In this document: positions 8,436-18,200 of the stretch, piece after piece | How positions within the stretch are numbered: the stretch's first letter is position 1 | Layout of the letters: each line of letters starts with the position of its first letter | Source: an uncultured Photobacterium sp. | GTDB taxonomy: Bacteria; Pseudomonadota; Gammaproteobacteria; Enterobacterales; Vibrionaceae | Reading direction: 5' to 3' | Assembly (NCBI GenBank): GCA_947039005.1 | Contig: CAMQXY010000009.1 | Coordinates: forward strand, 1-49,775 | Length of the DNA: 49,775 nt | Program-made: the position numbers and the translations under genes | The notes under the pieces: model-generated | Database searches by the model: none | Seen by the model: the letters and a program-made list of their open reading frames with translations, nothing else | What the model was told of the DNA's origin: nothing

Positions 8436-8449
8436 TTGATTACGATCAA
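8436..8449. promoter_or_regulatory. FNR-type operator (TTGAT-N4-ATCAA)
   Basis: Perfect match to the FNR/ANR consensus half-sites TTGAT and ATCAA separated by TACG. The flanking T and A extend the palindrome by a base on each side. It lies 94 bases upstream of the SPOR lipoprotein start (-) and 127 bases upstream of the DUF2301 start (+), so it could serve either promoter. Binding is inferred, not shown. Confidence 0.6.
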
Positions 8450-8575
8450 ACAGTTCATAACGATAGATCAATCGAAAGACAATTATGTTACCCTGATCAC
8501 AATACATATTGTTTTTCTTACAATAATATGACTCACATTGTTTATTATTTTTTCTATCGCTATCTAGGAGCTTCA

Positions 8576-9085
8576 ATGGCTGATCCACACATTAAATGCG
8601 ATCTTGATATACTTGATAAATTAACCGTTATCTTATATCGCTCAGCATTCACTCTCGCTGCTGTTATTATGGCTATTATTGGTTCTGAAACGAATACTGC
8701 GACACCTTTCCTTGTTATCGTCGCTTTATTAGCATCAACAACAGTTCACATTTATGACAAACGTTTTCGGTGGTTAATTCAAGGGGCAGGATTATTTGCT
8801 GCAATTTGGTTTATGGCTGGATTATGGCAACCATTAGCATTAGGAGCCGCTTTATTTGTCTTTAGTGCGCTTTCAATAAAAGAATACTTTTGTTTCAAAG
8901 TAAAAGCATTATTACTGACCCCAATTGTTTTAGCGGGCTTTTGGTTCTGCTTAGTCTTTAATCTTATCAGTATTGCGATTGGGTTTGCGGTAGTCGGGGC
9001 GGCACTGCTTGCATTTGCTGCCTTTAGTAAATGGCGTATGCCACTGCATTTTGATATCGGTGATAAAAGCCGTTACCAAGTGTAA
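8576..9085 (+). CDS. DUF2301 family inner-membrane protein
   Basis: A 169-residue integral membrane protein with about six hydrophobic segments spanning residues 25-160, without charged motifs that would suggest transport chemistry. The start is the ATG at 8576, with AGGAG at 8566-8570. It yields MADPHIKCDLDILDKLTVILYRS, the usual N-terminus of the DUF2301 family of Vibrionaceae and related bacteria. The longer ORF (start 8528) lacks a ribosome binding site. It is divergent from the SPOR lipoprotein gene and followed by a strong terminator. Function unknown. Confidence 0.85.
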   Translation: MADPHIKCDLDILDKLTVILYRSAFTLAAVIMAIIGSETNTATPFLVIVALLASTTVHIYDKRFRWLIQGAGLFAAIWFMAGLWQPLALGAALFVFSALSIKEYFCFKVKALLLTPIVLAGFWFCLVFNLISIAIGFAVVGAALLAFAAFSKWRMPLHFDIGDKSRYQV

Positions 9086-9127
9086 TTGCCTATTCTTATC
9101 TAAGCCACCAGCTTATAGTCCACCAGC

Positions 9128-9156
9128 AAAAAAAGAGATCATTTGATCTCTTTTTT
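9128..9156. terminator. Bidirectional terminator
   Basis: A7 GAGATC attt GATCTC T6: symmetrical A- and T-runs flank a 6-bp stem with a 4-base loop, between the convergent DUF2301 gene and EAL-GGDEF gene. Confidence 0.9.
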
Positions 9157-9158
9157 CT

Positions 9159-10883
9159 TTACTGCTTACGGGCATATTTTTGTAGATACATCGCTTTATC
9201 TGCTTTATTCAAGGCACTATCGATGCCATCTCCCATATCAACAATCCCATAAGAAAAACTTAAATGTAATTGTTTAACTAAAAAATAGGCTTCAATATGA
9301 CTTCTAATCGTCTCTATTCGCTGTCGCACCACCATTGGTGAGGTGCTATCGAGTAATAAAACAAACTCATCACCACCAAAACGTACAACCGCATCACAAT
9401 CTCTCAGCATATATTTTAGTGTTTTTGCGAAATCACGTAAAACCTCATCACCCTTACTGTGCCCATAAACATCATTAATCAATTTAAAGCCATCTAAATC
9501 AATGAACACTAACGTTTGATAAACACGAGCATAAGTCGTATCTAAATAACTTTTTTGATAGCAACCAGTGAGATCATCAATATGGATACTATCGTTAGCT
9601 TCATACACACTACAAATAATAAATGATTGATTAAAATGTGTTATTTTCTGACGATAAGTCTGATAAAGCTGCTTACCATGTTCAGTTTCTACAGTTTCAT
9701 TCGACACAATAAAACAGGTATCGCTGTTAAGTAATTCTTTATCTAAATCAAGACAAGTACGATAATCAGGAAACTGTTCACAAACTTGTGCTGACGTATA
9801 ATCAACAAGATCCATATTTAAGTATTTAATATGCCTATCATTATTATAAATAGCCTGACCCTCACTATCACGAATAATGACCAGTGCATCACATGTACTG
9901 ATTAATGAAGACACTAACAAAAAATGTGGATTACTCTTTTTTTCAAGTAATTCATTATAATTTTTATTTATTCGTTGTTGCTCATTATATACATCAAAAA
10001 AATTTGGACTAACACCGATAATATTATACTTATCTAGCTGAGTAATATGCGTAATTGCCGCTTTAATCGACTGAGAATTCTGAGCACGATTCATATCATA
10101 AATAGCACGTTCAAGCTGATCACAAAATGACTGAGACTTTCTTGTAGTGTTATACGAACAAGATTTGGTTGGTTTTACGTTATCGACAGTTAATGGCTTT
10201 GAAAAATAAAAACCTTGATAAGTCATATCACCAAATTGCTTCAGTAAATTCAATTGCTCAAATGTTTCTACACCTTCAACAATAATATGTTTACCAAGTA
10301 CTTTAGCAATTTTTTCATACATCGTTTTAACTAATGAATAAGCTATATAGTTCTGATCAATATTCTTAATCAATTTTCTATCTAACTTAACATACTCAAT
10401 ATCAAGATGAAGGAATAACTCACTATTAACATAACCTTTACCGTAATCATCAAGTGCAAATAAAACATCTGTTGTTTTTAGGTCTTTTATCGCTTGTTGA
10501 ATGCCATCAAAATCATCAGTTACATCATGCCGAGTTAATTCTAAAACAATATTTTTTTCATGTTCAAAGATAACCTTACATGCTTCAATAAATGACTCAT
10601 TCAGTAAACTTGCAATCGAGATATTAATCGATAATTGTATCTTTTCTGGATTGGGTAATTGTGAACGCTGATTGATAACAAACCTAATAATAGATAAGTC
10701 AAAAACAACATGATCCGCGATATTTTCTATATAAACTTCAATATCAGGTTCAGCGGTTCTCAGTAGTGCTTCATAGGCAGAGATCTCCCCATTATAATAG
10801 CGAGGCTGGAAATAAAAATAACAATTTGATAGCATAAATTTATTCTTTTTATAATTTTTTTGGAGAATAATCGAAAATGTCAT
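9159..10883 (-). CDS. EAL-PAS-GGDEF cyclic-di-GMP enzyme (EAL domain N-terminal)
   Basis: A 574-residue cytosolic c-di-GMP turnover protein with the unusual order EAL (about 20-240), a PAS-like sensor (about 315-430) and GGDEF (about 435-574). The EAL part keeps its catalytic set: EALLR (38-42), Asn87, Glu115, the DD pair 145-146, Lys167, the EGVE loop (203-206) and Gln223 of QGF. The GGDEF part has DLDGFKLIND (462-471), an RxxD inhibitory site (494-497) five residues before an intact GGDEF (503-507), and an ADKAMY end. Both activities therefore look possible. No membrane helix is visible. The ATG at 10883 is preceded by AGGG; an internal ATG at 10835 lacks a ribosome binding site. Single gene; signal sensed unknown. 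Confidence 0.92.
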   Translation of the reverse strand: MTFSIILQKNYKKNKFMLSNCYFYFQPRYYNGEISAYEALLRTAEPDIEVYIENIADHVVFDLSIIRFVINQRSQLPNPEKIQLSINISIASLLNESFIEACKVIFEHEKNIVLELTRHDVTDDFDGIQQAIKDLKTTDVLFALDDYGKGYVNSELFLHLDIEYVKLDRKLIKNIDQNYIAYSLVKTMYEKIAKVLGKHIIVEGVETFEQLNLLKQFGDMTYQGFYFSKPLTVDNVKPTKSCSYNTTRKSQSFCDQLERAIYDMNRAQNSQSIKAAITHITQLDKYNIIGVSPNFFDVYNEQQRINKNYNELLEKKSNPHFLLVSSLISTCDALVIIRDSEGQAIYNNDRHIKYLNMDLVDYTSAQVCEQFPDYRTCLDLDKELLNSDTCFIVSNETVETEHGKQLYQTYRQKITHFNQSFIICSVYEANDSIHIDDLTGCYQKSYLDTTYARVYQTLVFIDLDGFKLINDVYGHSKGDEVLRDFAKTLKYMLRDCDAVVRFGGDEFVLLLDSTSPMVVRQRIETIRSHIEAYFLVKQLHLSFSYGIVDMGDGIDSALNKADKAMYLQKYARKQ

Positions 10884-11253
10884 TAATCCCTAATGGAATT
10901 TATAATTAATTGATACATATACCAAAAGGGAATTTTCAAGATCTTTAAAGGTATTATTCTCCTTTATTTTTCACTTTTCCTCATAAAAATTACGTTATTT
11001 CATGCCAACACTTTCATAACATACAACGTTAGAAACATACTGACAATCCACTAACAAATCACTCACAATACGAGCCGAAGTATCTCTTCCTTAATCCTTT
11101 TTATTACCGATATATGCCCCCGCTTGTTGAATAACAACTCAACGCAATCTTCATCCGATGATGTTCTTTTAGATCACATTATGCTTATAAAAAAAACGGT
11201 TTCACCCACTTTAGATATAAAGTATCAATAAGACAAATAGAGATGATTATCTT
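10884..11253. other. Intergenic spacer between EAL-GGDEF gene and pat
   Basis: AT-rich 370-base divergent region. I see no gene and no strong hairpin. It must hold the promoters of both neighbours. A half-site TTTAGATCACATT at about 11169-11181 is reminiscent of a CRP site, which would fit known CRP control of pat in E. coli, but the other half does not match. Confidence 0.5.
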
Positions 11254-13923
11254 ATGAGTAGTATTACAGCTTTTTTAAAACCAACCAGTATTGCGGTTAT
11301 TGGCGCTTCAAACAATCCACAACGAACAGGCTATGTTGTAGTACGTAATTTATTATCCGGCTGTTTTAATGGTCCAATTATTCCCGTCACGCCAAAGTAT
11401 GCCGCAGTTGCTGGGATCCTGGCTTATCGCAGTATAGAAGCAATGCCAATTACTCCAGATATTGCGATTGTTTGTACCCGCGCAGAGCTTAACCCTGACA
11501 TTATTACTCGACTCGGAGAAAAAGGCGTTAAAGCCGTGATTGTTATTGCCGCAGGAATGACGCCTACCGCAAACAATAAAGACATCATTAACTATCAGCA
11601 ACCAATGTTAGCCAATGCCCAACGTTATAATATGCGTATTGTCGGCCCTAATAGTATGGGGATCATATTACCTTGGCTTAACCTAAATGCGTCAGTGTCT
11701 CCTATTCAAGCCAATAAAGGTAATATCGCGTTTATTTCACAATCAGCTGCAGTCTGTACCACTATTCTTGATTGGGCGCAGAATAAGCACATAGGCTTCT
11801 CTACGTTTATCTCTTTAGGTGATGCTTGTGACATTAATTTTGCTGAGCTATTGGATGTTTTAAGCCAAGATACAAAAACAGATGCTATCTTACTCTATAT
11901 CGACACCATTAAAGATGCGCGACGGTTTATGTCAGCCGCCCGCGCCGCTGCCCGTAATCGACGTATCTTAGTCTTAAAAAGTGGGCGCACATCAGCTGGA
12001 CGTTCAGCCGCATTATTACATAGCCCAAGTGAAAACGGACTTGATGAAGTTTACGATGCCGCTATTCGTCGTTCTGGAATGTTGCGGGTTCATACAACCC
12101 ATGATCTATTTTCAGCCGTTGAAACATTAGCACATTCGGTTCCATTACGTGGCGAACGACTGGCTATTCTCACCAATGGTGGTGGACCTGCAATTATGGC
12201 GGTCGACGCATTAGCTGATCGTGGTGGAAAATTAGCAATATTAAGCCCTGAAACTATTGCAGCATTATCTCAAGTCTTACCGCCTTATTGGTCACAAGCT
12301 AACCCTATTGATATTATGGGAGATGCAAATAACGACCGTTACCAGCAAGTGATTAATATCTTACTCGATAGTGATGACTTTGATGCGCTGCTTATCATGC
12401 ACAGCCCTTCCGCTATCGCCAATAGTACTCATACAGCCAAGATAGTCGTTGATACCCTCCACCAGCATTCACGGAGTCAACGGTTTAATATCTTAACCAA
12501 TTGGTCAGGCGAAAATGAAGCTGCGGATGCTCGGTCTATATTTACTCAAGCTCGATTACCTACCTACCGTACCCCTGAAAGTGCAATCTCGGCTTTCATG
12601 CATTTAGTCGAATACCGCCGTAACCAACGTCAATTGATGGAAACCCCAATCTCCATTGGTGAAATGGCAATAGATCCTCAGTATGTTCGTAATGAAATAC
12701 AGCGTTTGCTCCAACAAAACATTTATCATCTTGAAACCCATGAGATACGACCATTACTTAAAAGCTATGGTTTTACAACACTTCCTACATGGATTGCCTC
12801 CGATGCTGCTGAAGCGGTACATATCGCAGAACAAATTGGTTATCCCGTCGCAGTGAAATTACGATCATCTGATATTCGTCATAAATCTGATATTCATGGC
12901 GTGGTGTTATACCTCCGTGATGCCAATGAAGTAGCAAATGCTGCTGATGCCATTCTGTCTCGTGTTGCACTGCATTATCCGAGTGCACGTATTGATGGCT
13001 TATTGATCCAACGTATGGCTGATCGCTCAGGCGCACAGGAATTACGAATTGGTGTACATAACGATCCTGTCTTTGGCCCTGTGATCATGCTTGGTGAAGA
13101 AACCATTCATTGGGATATTGAACGTGATGCCGTGGTCGCGTTACCGCCGCTGAATATGGCGTTAGCCCGTTATATGGTGATTAATGCCTTAAAACGTCAA
13201 AAAATCAAACAACGTAGTAGTTTAGAGAAAATATCTATTCCTGCTTTATGCCAATTATTAGTCACAATTTCACAAATGATCATTGATTGCCCTGAAATTA
13301 GTGCATTTGATATTCATCCTTTGCTTGTCTCTGGAGATGAGCTAACAATTATTGATGCCTCTATGGATATTGCGGCTTTTAACGGTGATATTCAGCAACG
13401 ATTAGCGATTCGTCCTTACCCTAAAGAATATGAGCAACAGTGCCAACTCAAAGACGGTAAACACATATTGCTCCGTCCTATCTTGCCTGAGGATGAACCT
13501 GCCCATAAAACCTTTATCAGCCACGTGTCTGAAGACGATTTATATAAACGTTTTTTCTCTGAGGTTAGTGAATTTAACCATGAAGCATTAGCTAAGTTTA
13601 CTCAAATAGATTATGACCGTGAAATGGCATTTGTTGCTGTCGATAACGGAATGATCATCGGGGTGGCACGAGCCTTATCGGATACTGATAATAAAGAAGC
13701 TGAATTTGCGATTTTAGTTCGTTCAGATATGAAAGGAATGGGGCTAGGCGGTATTTTAATGACCAAGCTGATTAATTATGCCAAACAACGCGGGCTATAT
13801 ACCCTAACAGGTATGACTATGCCAACGAACCGCGGCATGATCACCTTAGCGCAAAAAATGGGCTTTGACATTGATGTGCAATTGGCTGATGGTGTGGTGG
13901 ATATGCTCTTACGGCTCAAATAA
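11254..13923 (+). CDS. pat: Protein lysine acetyltransferase Pat (acyl-CoA-synthetase-like plus GNAT)
   Basis: Large cytoplasmic GNAT acetyltransferase of the Pat/PatZ (YfiQ) type, which uses acetyl-CoA to acetylate lysines, classically inactivating acetyl-CoA synthetase. The 889-residue length matches E. coli PatZ (886). Order: CoA-binding Rossmann domain (about 1-130, IAVIGASNNPQRTG), two succinyl-CoA-ligase-like domains (about 150-460), ATP-grasp subdomain (about 500-700, IGYPVAVKLRSSDIRHKSD) and C-terminal GNAT domain (about 730-889) with the acetyl-CoA loop MKGMGLGGILM. In the ligase-like part, LLHSPSENGLDEVY places His256 where NDP-forming acetyl-CoA synthetases have their phosphohistidine, worth an alignment. 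Monocistronic. Confidence 0.93.
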   Translation: MSSITAFLKPTSIAVIGASNNPQRTGYVVVRNLLSGCFNGPIIPVTPKYAAVAGILAYRSIEAMPITPDIAIVCTRAELNPDIITRLGEKGVKAVIVIAAGMTPTANNKDIINYQQPMLANAQRYNMRIVGPNSMGIILPWLNLNASVSPIQANKGNIAFISQSAAVCTTILDWAQNKHIGFSTFISLGDACDINFAELLDVLSQDTKTDAILLYIDTIKDARRFMSAARAAARNRRILVLKSGRTSAGRSAALLHSPSENGLDEVYDAAIRRSGMLRVHTTHDLFSAVETLAHSVPLRGERLAILTNGGGPAIMAVDALADRGGKLAILSPETIAALSQVLPPYWSQANPIDIMGDANNDRYQQVINILLDSDDFDALLIMHSPSAIANSTHTAKIVVDTLHQHSRSQRFNILTNWSGENEAADARSIFTQARLPTYRTPESAISAFMHLVEYRRNQRQLMETPISIGEMAIDPQYVRNEIQRLLQQNIYHLETHEIRPLLKSYGFTTLPTWIASDAAEAVHIAEQIGYPVAVKLRSSDIRHKSDIHGVVLYLRDANEVANAADAILSRVALHYPSARIDGLLIQRMADRSGAQELRIGVHNDPVFGPVIMLGEETIHWDIERDAVVALPPLNMALARYMVINALKRQKIKQRSSLEKISIPALCQLLVTISQMIIDCPEISAFDIHPLLVSGDELTIIDASMDIAAFNGDIQQRLAIRPYPKEYEQQCQLKDGKHILLRPILPEDEPAHKTFISHVSEDDLYKRFFSEVSEFNHEALAKFTQIDYDREMAFVAVDNGMIIGVARALSDTDNKEAEFAILVRSDMKGMGLGGILMTKLINYAKQRGLYTLTGMTMPTNRGMITLAQKMGFDIDVQLADGVVDMLLRLK

Positions 13924-14116
13924 CTACTCAAAAATCCCATAAATATCCCATAAATATTGCAACGTACTCACATAATAACTATCGATATAAAACAACATGC
14001 ACTGAACCATCAATAGTTATTAATAGGGTATTTTAATGCTTTTACAGCGTTACCTTTTGTCTCATCCGCTATAATTATCACTTATGATACATCTATAGCA
14101 GTAATGAGGTAATAAC

Positions 14117-14992
14117 GTGAATAGCCATAAGCTCACTTTAAATCCGCCGGCAAACACACTCGCTTCACGTTTCATCTCTGCCGCTTTATCTCCCTTCGTT
14201 ATGCTTCTATATGGCTTACTTGCGCTAACAATGTCTCATGTAAGCTTTGCAGGCACAGAACATCCTACGGGGGGACAGTATGGTTTAGCGTTAGAGCCTG
14301 TTCCTACCGTTAATTTTGTCTTTATTGCGCCTTCTAACCCGCAACAACAACAAGCCAAAGATATTGTTCAGCACTCTTCTATTCTTACAACCATTAAGCA
14401 ACTGAGCCAAACACGTTATATTTTTGCTCCCAGCTTAGACATCGTTTTTGGGAGTGCCAAGGGACCGGCTTTTGATTCGACCCAACAGCAAATCCAAATT
14501 CCCTATCAATATATTACTCAGCTATTACAGCACATGAATGATAGTGCTATGTACCCAACCCAGCAACAACGCTATCAAGCGACCACTGATGCACTGTTAC
14601 TGACGTTACTGCATGAGATCGGCCATGCTTATATCCTTGATCGCGCAATCCCTATCTTAGGTGACAACGAAAATACCATTGATAATTTTGTTATTTTTTT
14701 ACTGCTTAACGATATTGAGCGAGGTAATGAAATTGCGATTAACTCAAATCAATTATTCGGTATTGATGCTCTTAATAGTTCGGAACTTAAAAACAATCCC
14801 TTTATTCAACAACATGGTCTTAGCTCATCCCGCTATCAGCATATCTTATGTTTAGTTTATGGCAGTGATCCTGTCCGTTATTCGCGGTTATTTGATACCC
14901 TATCGTTAACCCAGCGTCAGCAACAACAACGTCATTGTAACGATACGTTTTCAACCACACACCAAGGTTGGCTGTATTATTTAGACAATTAA
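14117..14992 (+). CDS. DUF4344-type secreted/membrane-anchored zinc metallopeptidase
   Basis: A 291-residue protein with an N-terminal hydrophobic segment (about 25-46, ending HVSFAG) that acts as signal peptide or anchor. The remainder is periplasmic or secreted. It has a zinc-protease HExxH motif, LLHEIGHAYI (His166, Glu167, His170), followed by IPILGDNENTIDNF, where DUF4344 proteins carry a third acidic ligand in the form G-x-E-x(3)-D (Glu185 here). The start is GTG at 14117 with GAGG seven bases upstream; the protein is Gln-rich around 74-80 and 145-152. It sits alone between pat and ydbH. Substrate unknown; peptidase activity is inferred from the motif. Confidence 0.8.
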   Translation: MNSHKLTLNPPANTLASRFISAALSPFVMLLYGLLALTMSHVSFAGTEHPTGGQYGLALEPVPTVNFVFIAPSNPQQQQAKDIVQHSSILTTIKQLSQTRYIFAPSLDIVFGSAKGPAFDSTQQQIQIPYQYITQLLQHMNDSAMYPTQQQRYQATTDALLLTLLHEIGHAYILDRAIPILGDNENTIDNFVIFLLLNDIERGNEIAINSNQLFGIDALNSSELKNNPFIQQHGLSSSRYQHILCLVYGSDPVRYSRLFDTLSLTQRQQQQRHCNDTFSTTHQGWLYYLDN

Positions 14993-15244
14993 ATTTAGAC
15001 CCTTAAAATGCATATAAATTCAAAGTTGGAAATGTAACCCCGTAAATTTTGTAACTATAAGCATAGTTAGTCATTTTAACACCCACTATTATTGAATAAT
15101 TTCCATCTACAACCCTCCAATAATAGAATCTGGTATATGTTTAAATATGCAACCAGTGGTTATTATTTACGTTGATCTAATCACTTATTGCTTCTAATGA
15201 ATCATTATTTCATCCATATCATTATCAATAGGTGAACTATCGTT

Positions 15245-18200
15245 GTGAAATCCCCTCCGCCCAATACCGAGCCATCATCCACCGTTGATTCTCGGCCATC
15301 GCGGTTACGTAACAGCACCAAGATTGCCAAGGTTGGTTTATCTCTGTTAGGGATCATCATGCTATTACCAATGATTGGTTTTATATGGCTCAACATAAAT
15401 GGAATAGCGATAACGAGTTTTAAAGGGCTACACTATGATGGTGGAATACGAGCAGAGCAGATTTCATTACGGGTTTTTAGTTACAACGTCACCTTTCATC
15501 ATCTCTCATTACGCCATAGCATTGATCCAAAACAGCCTATTGATCCAAATCAGTCTAGTGATCAAGGTGGATATCAGCTTTTTGCTAAAAAATATGAAAT
15601 TGAACTTTCTCCTGCCGCCACAACCCTGCTCGAACAGCAACATATTTACCTGCGCTATATTCACTTTTTTGACGCGACCTTTGAATTTGTAGACTTTTCC
15701 TCGCCACTGACTATTAATGCCCACGCCCGTAAAGTGACCGCTTCTGCGGCACACAGTGATGGACAAGAATCAGCAGCAACACAAATTATTGAACACGTTA
15801 ATGTAACGATTACTAATAGCCCATATTTGACGATCTCAGGTTATTCCGATAAAGGAAAATTAAATTTATTTTTCCCTCATTATCAACCGTCACCACATTA
15901 CCCCTTACGGTTTATCGATAGTCAGTTTTCTATTGCATGGCAAAAAGACAAAACACCCGTATCAGTGACGATTGCATCGCTACACCCTGAATGGGATACC
16001 CTTAATAACACCTTATCGGAACAAATTATCACGCAGTTAGCGTTGGCATTTGATCTCAAACATAGCCTACCAACAATGACGTTAATCGCTAACACGGCAA
16101 AACTCGAACAACCTAAACATTTACCTGCATTTGTTGATCGTACAGATGTCGACAGCAAAGGATTTCATCTTGGGCAAACCATTGCCAACCTTGCCCGTTT
16201 GCCACTGAATAAATTTAAAATAACGTCATTTACTTATGGCGACTTATTAATTGATGCAGAAGTCATTTTAGAAACGCCACTAACAGTAACAGCCAATCCA
16301 CCAGCGGCGAATACCCTACCCACCGAGATCAATACTGAGCAGCCGAAAATATCACACCATAAAACAACAGCAGAAAAAACACTTAATAAACAACAACGCA
16401 CACAAAGACAGCAAGCCCGTAAAAAAATAGAACAACAGGCAAAAGAGTTAAATATTAGCGCTGAAAGTAAAACCAAGGCGCATTTTATTATACGAGGAAA
16501 AGCCTTAGCCCCTAATCCATACCAGCTTGATGTTAATATTCATCATCTTTCAAAAACAGAAGCCCGCGCACATGCCATTATGACCCGCAGTGATGGTAAT
16601 AATCTTAACTGTGATGCCAAAATAATTTTCAAACAGCCGTTACCACAATATTTAAATTGCAATGCCCATTTTAAAAATACCAAAGAATTTACTGACCGTT
16701 TAGGATTAGAAGATGTACCCGATGCTAAAATAAATGGTCCATTACGCTTTTATGCTAAACAAGTTGTCAGTGATTTATCAACAACAGCCTCACCAATGGT
16801 GATTGACAATAAAATTGTCGATGCACATTATCTCATTGGGATTGAATTACCGTCGTCTTTTACAATTGAACTTAATAAATATGCGTTTGCCGTTCCTTTT
16901 CTTGATTCAAAAGAAAAAGATACCCGTCGTAATAATGCCCCTAAATATGTGGCAAAAATTCAAATGAATAGCGATGGTAAGATAAACTTCAATGTCAGCT
17001 ATAAAAATAAACTCTTCCAAATGGTGTTAAGTGATAATGATGAGACTATCAATTTTAAAAATGAAAAAACAAAATCAGAATTAGATTTCTTTATTGATGA
17101 ACTCAATTGTTTATATCCTAGCCTACAGTGCCATATTGATGCCAATATCAATGCCAGTATTAATACACTCCACCCAATTATTGACAGTCAAATAGATAAC
17201 GTTTCCTTTAGCTCCAAAGTAAAAGCCACATGGGCTAATAATTATTTAATATCCCAACTTCAAGACACCCGCTTTCAAGTACAAAAACTGATAGTAGAAG
17301 GGATTCCAACCTTAGCCTCCAGTAGTAGTAAACATTTTGAGTTCACTTTAAATCAATTAATTGGTCTTGTTGAAAAAAAAGATGATCGACTTGCATTACT
17401 GTTTTATCAACCTAAAGCAACGCAAGCACAATTAAATACACAGTTATATGCTCACCATCAAATAACAAAAAAATCACCATCAGCAGACTATCAAGCGCAA
17501 TTAAATATTGATGTTAGCAAGTTCTTATTACGCTATGAGTTATTATTAAATGATCCCCTTACTACAGCATCACTCACAACAACCAAGCAATCATCACCAT
17601 CACTAAAACCAACCCATCCACTGACACTCTCAAGTGACTTCAATATTACCGTGGCAGCAGCCCAACGTAACCAAAAACAATTACTGCCCGCGACGCATCT
17701 TTATGGGCACTTCCATTTAGCAGACAATACCTTACGGACAGAAGCAACATTAGCGAATAATTATGATGATATCTTAGCGAAAGTCGATGTTAAAACGAAT
17801 ATAGACACCAAGAAAACAGCCGTAAAACTACACCATAGAACTATCCATTTTTCTCAACGTAATAGCTTAAAAAACCACTATTTCCCAGCACTGTCTTTAC
17901 CGCTTGATATTACTGATGGCAGTATTTCCACCAGCGCATCTTTCGTTATTGATAAAAATAACCAGTTAACAGGTACGGCAAATATTACGACCGATAAACT
18001 CTCTGGTCATTACCGTGGTATGGATATTACGCAACTTAATAGCAGCTTTTATATGGCTTTTTCACCTGATGGTATCCGTACACTTCGTCCTATTGCTTTG
18101 TTTGCCCAACAACTTAATCCAGGAATAACCATAACAACCCCCAGTTTAATTCTCGACCTTAATACACAAACCAACCAATACCGATTACATCAAGTATCAG

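Noticed and set aside
11160-11185. CRP site upstream of pat
   Set aside because: Only one half-site (GATCACATT) fits; the other half does not match TGTGA at the right spacing.
13929-13956. Direct repeat ATCCCATAAAT after pat
   Set aside because: Two short copies in AT-rich DNA; within chance expectation and without hairpin or known role.
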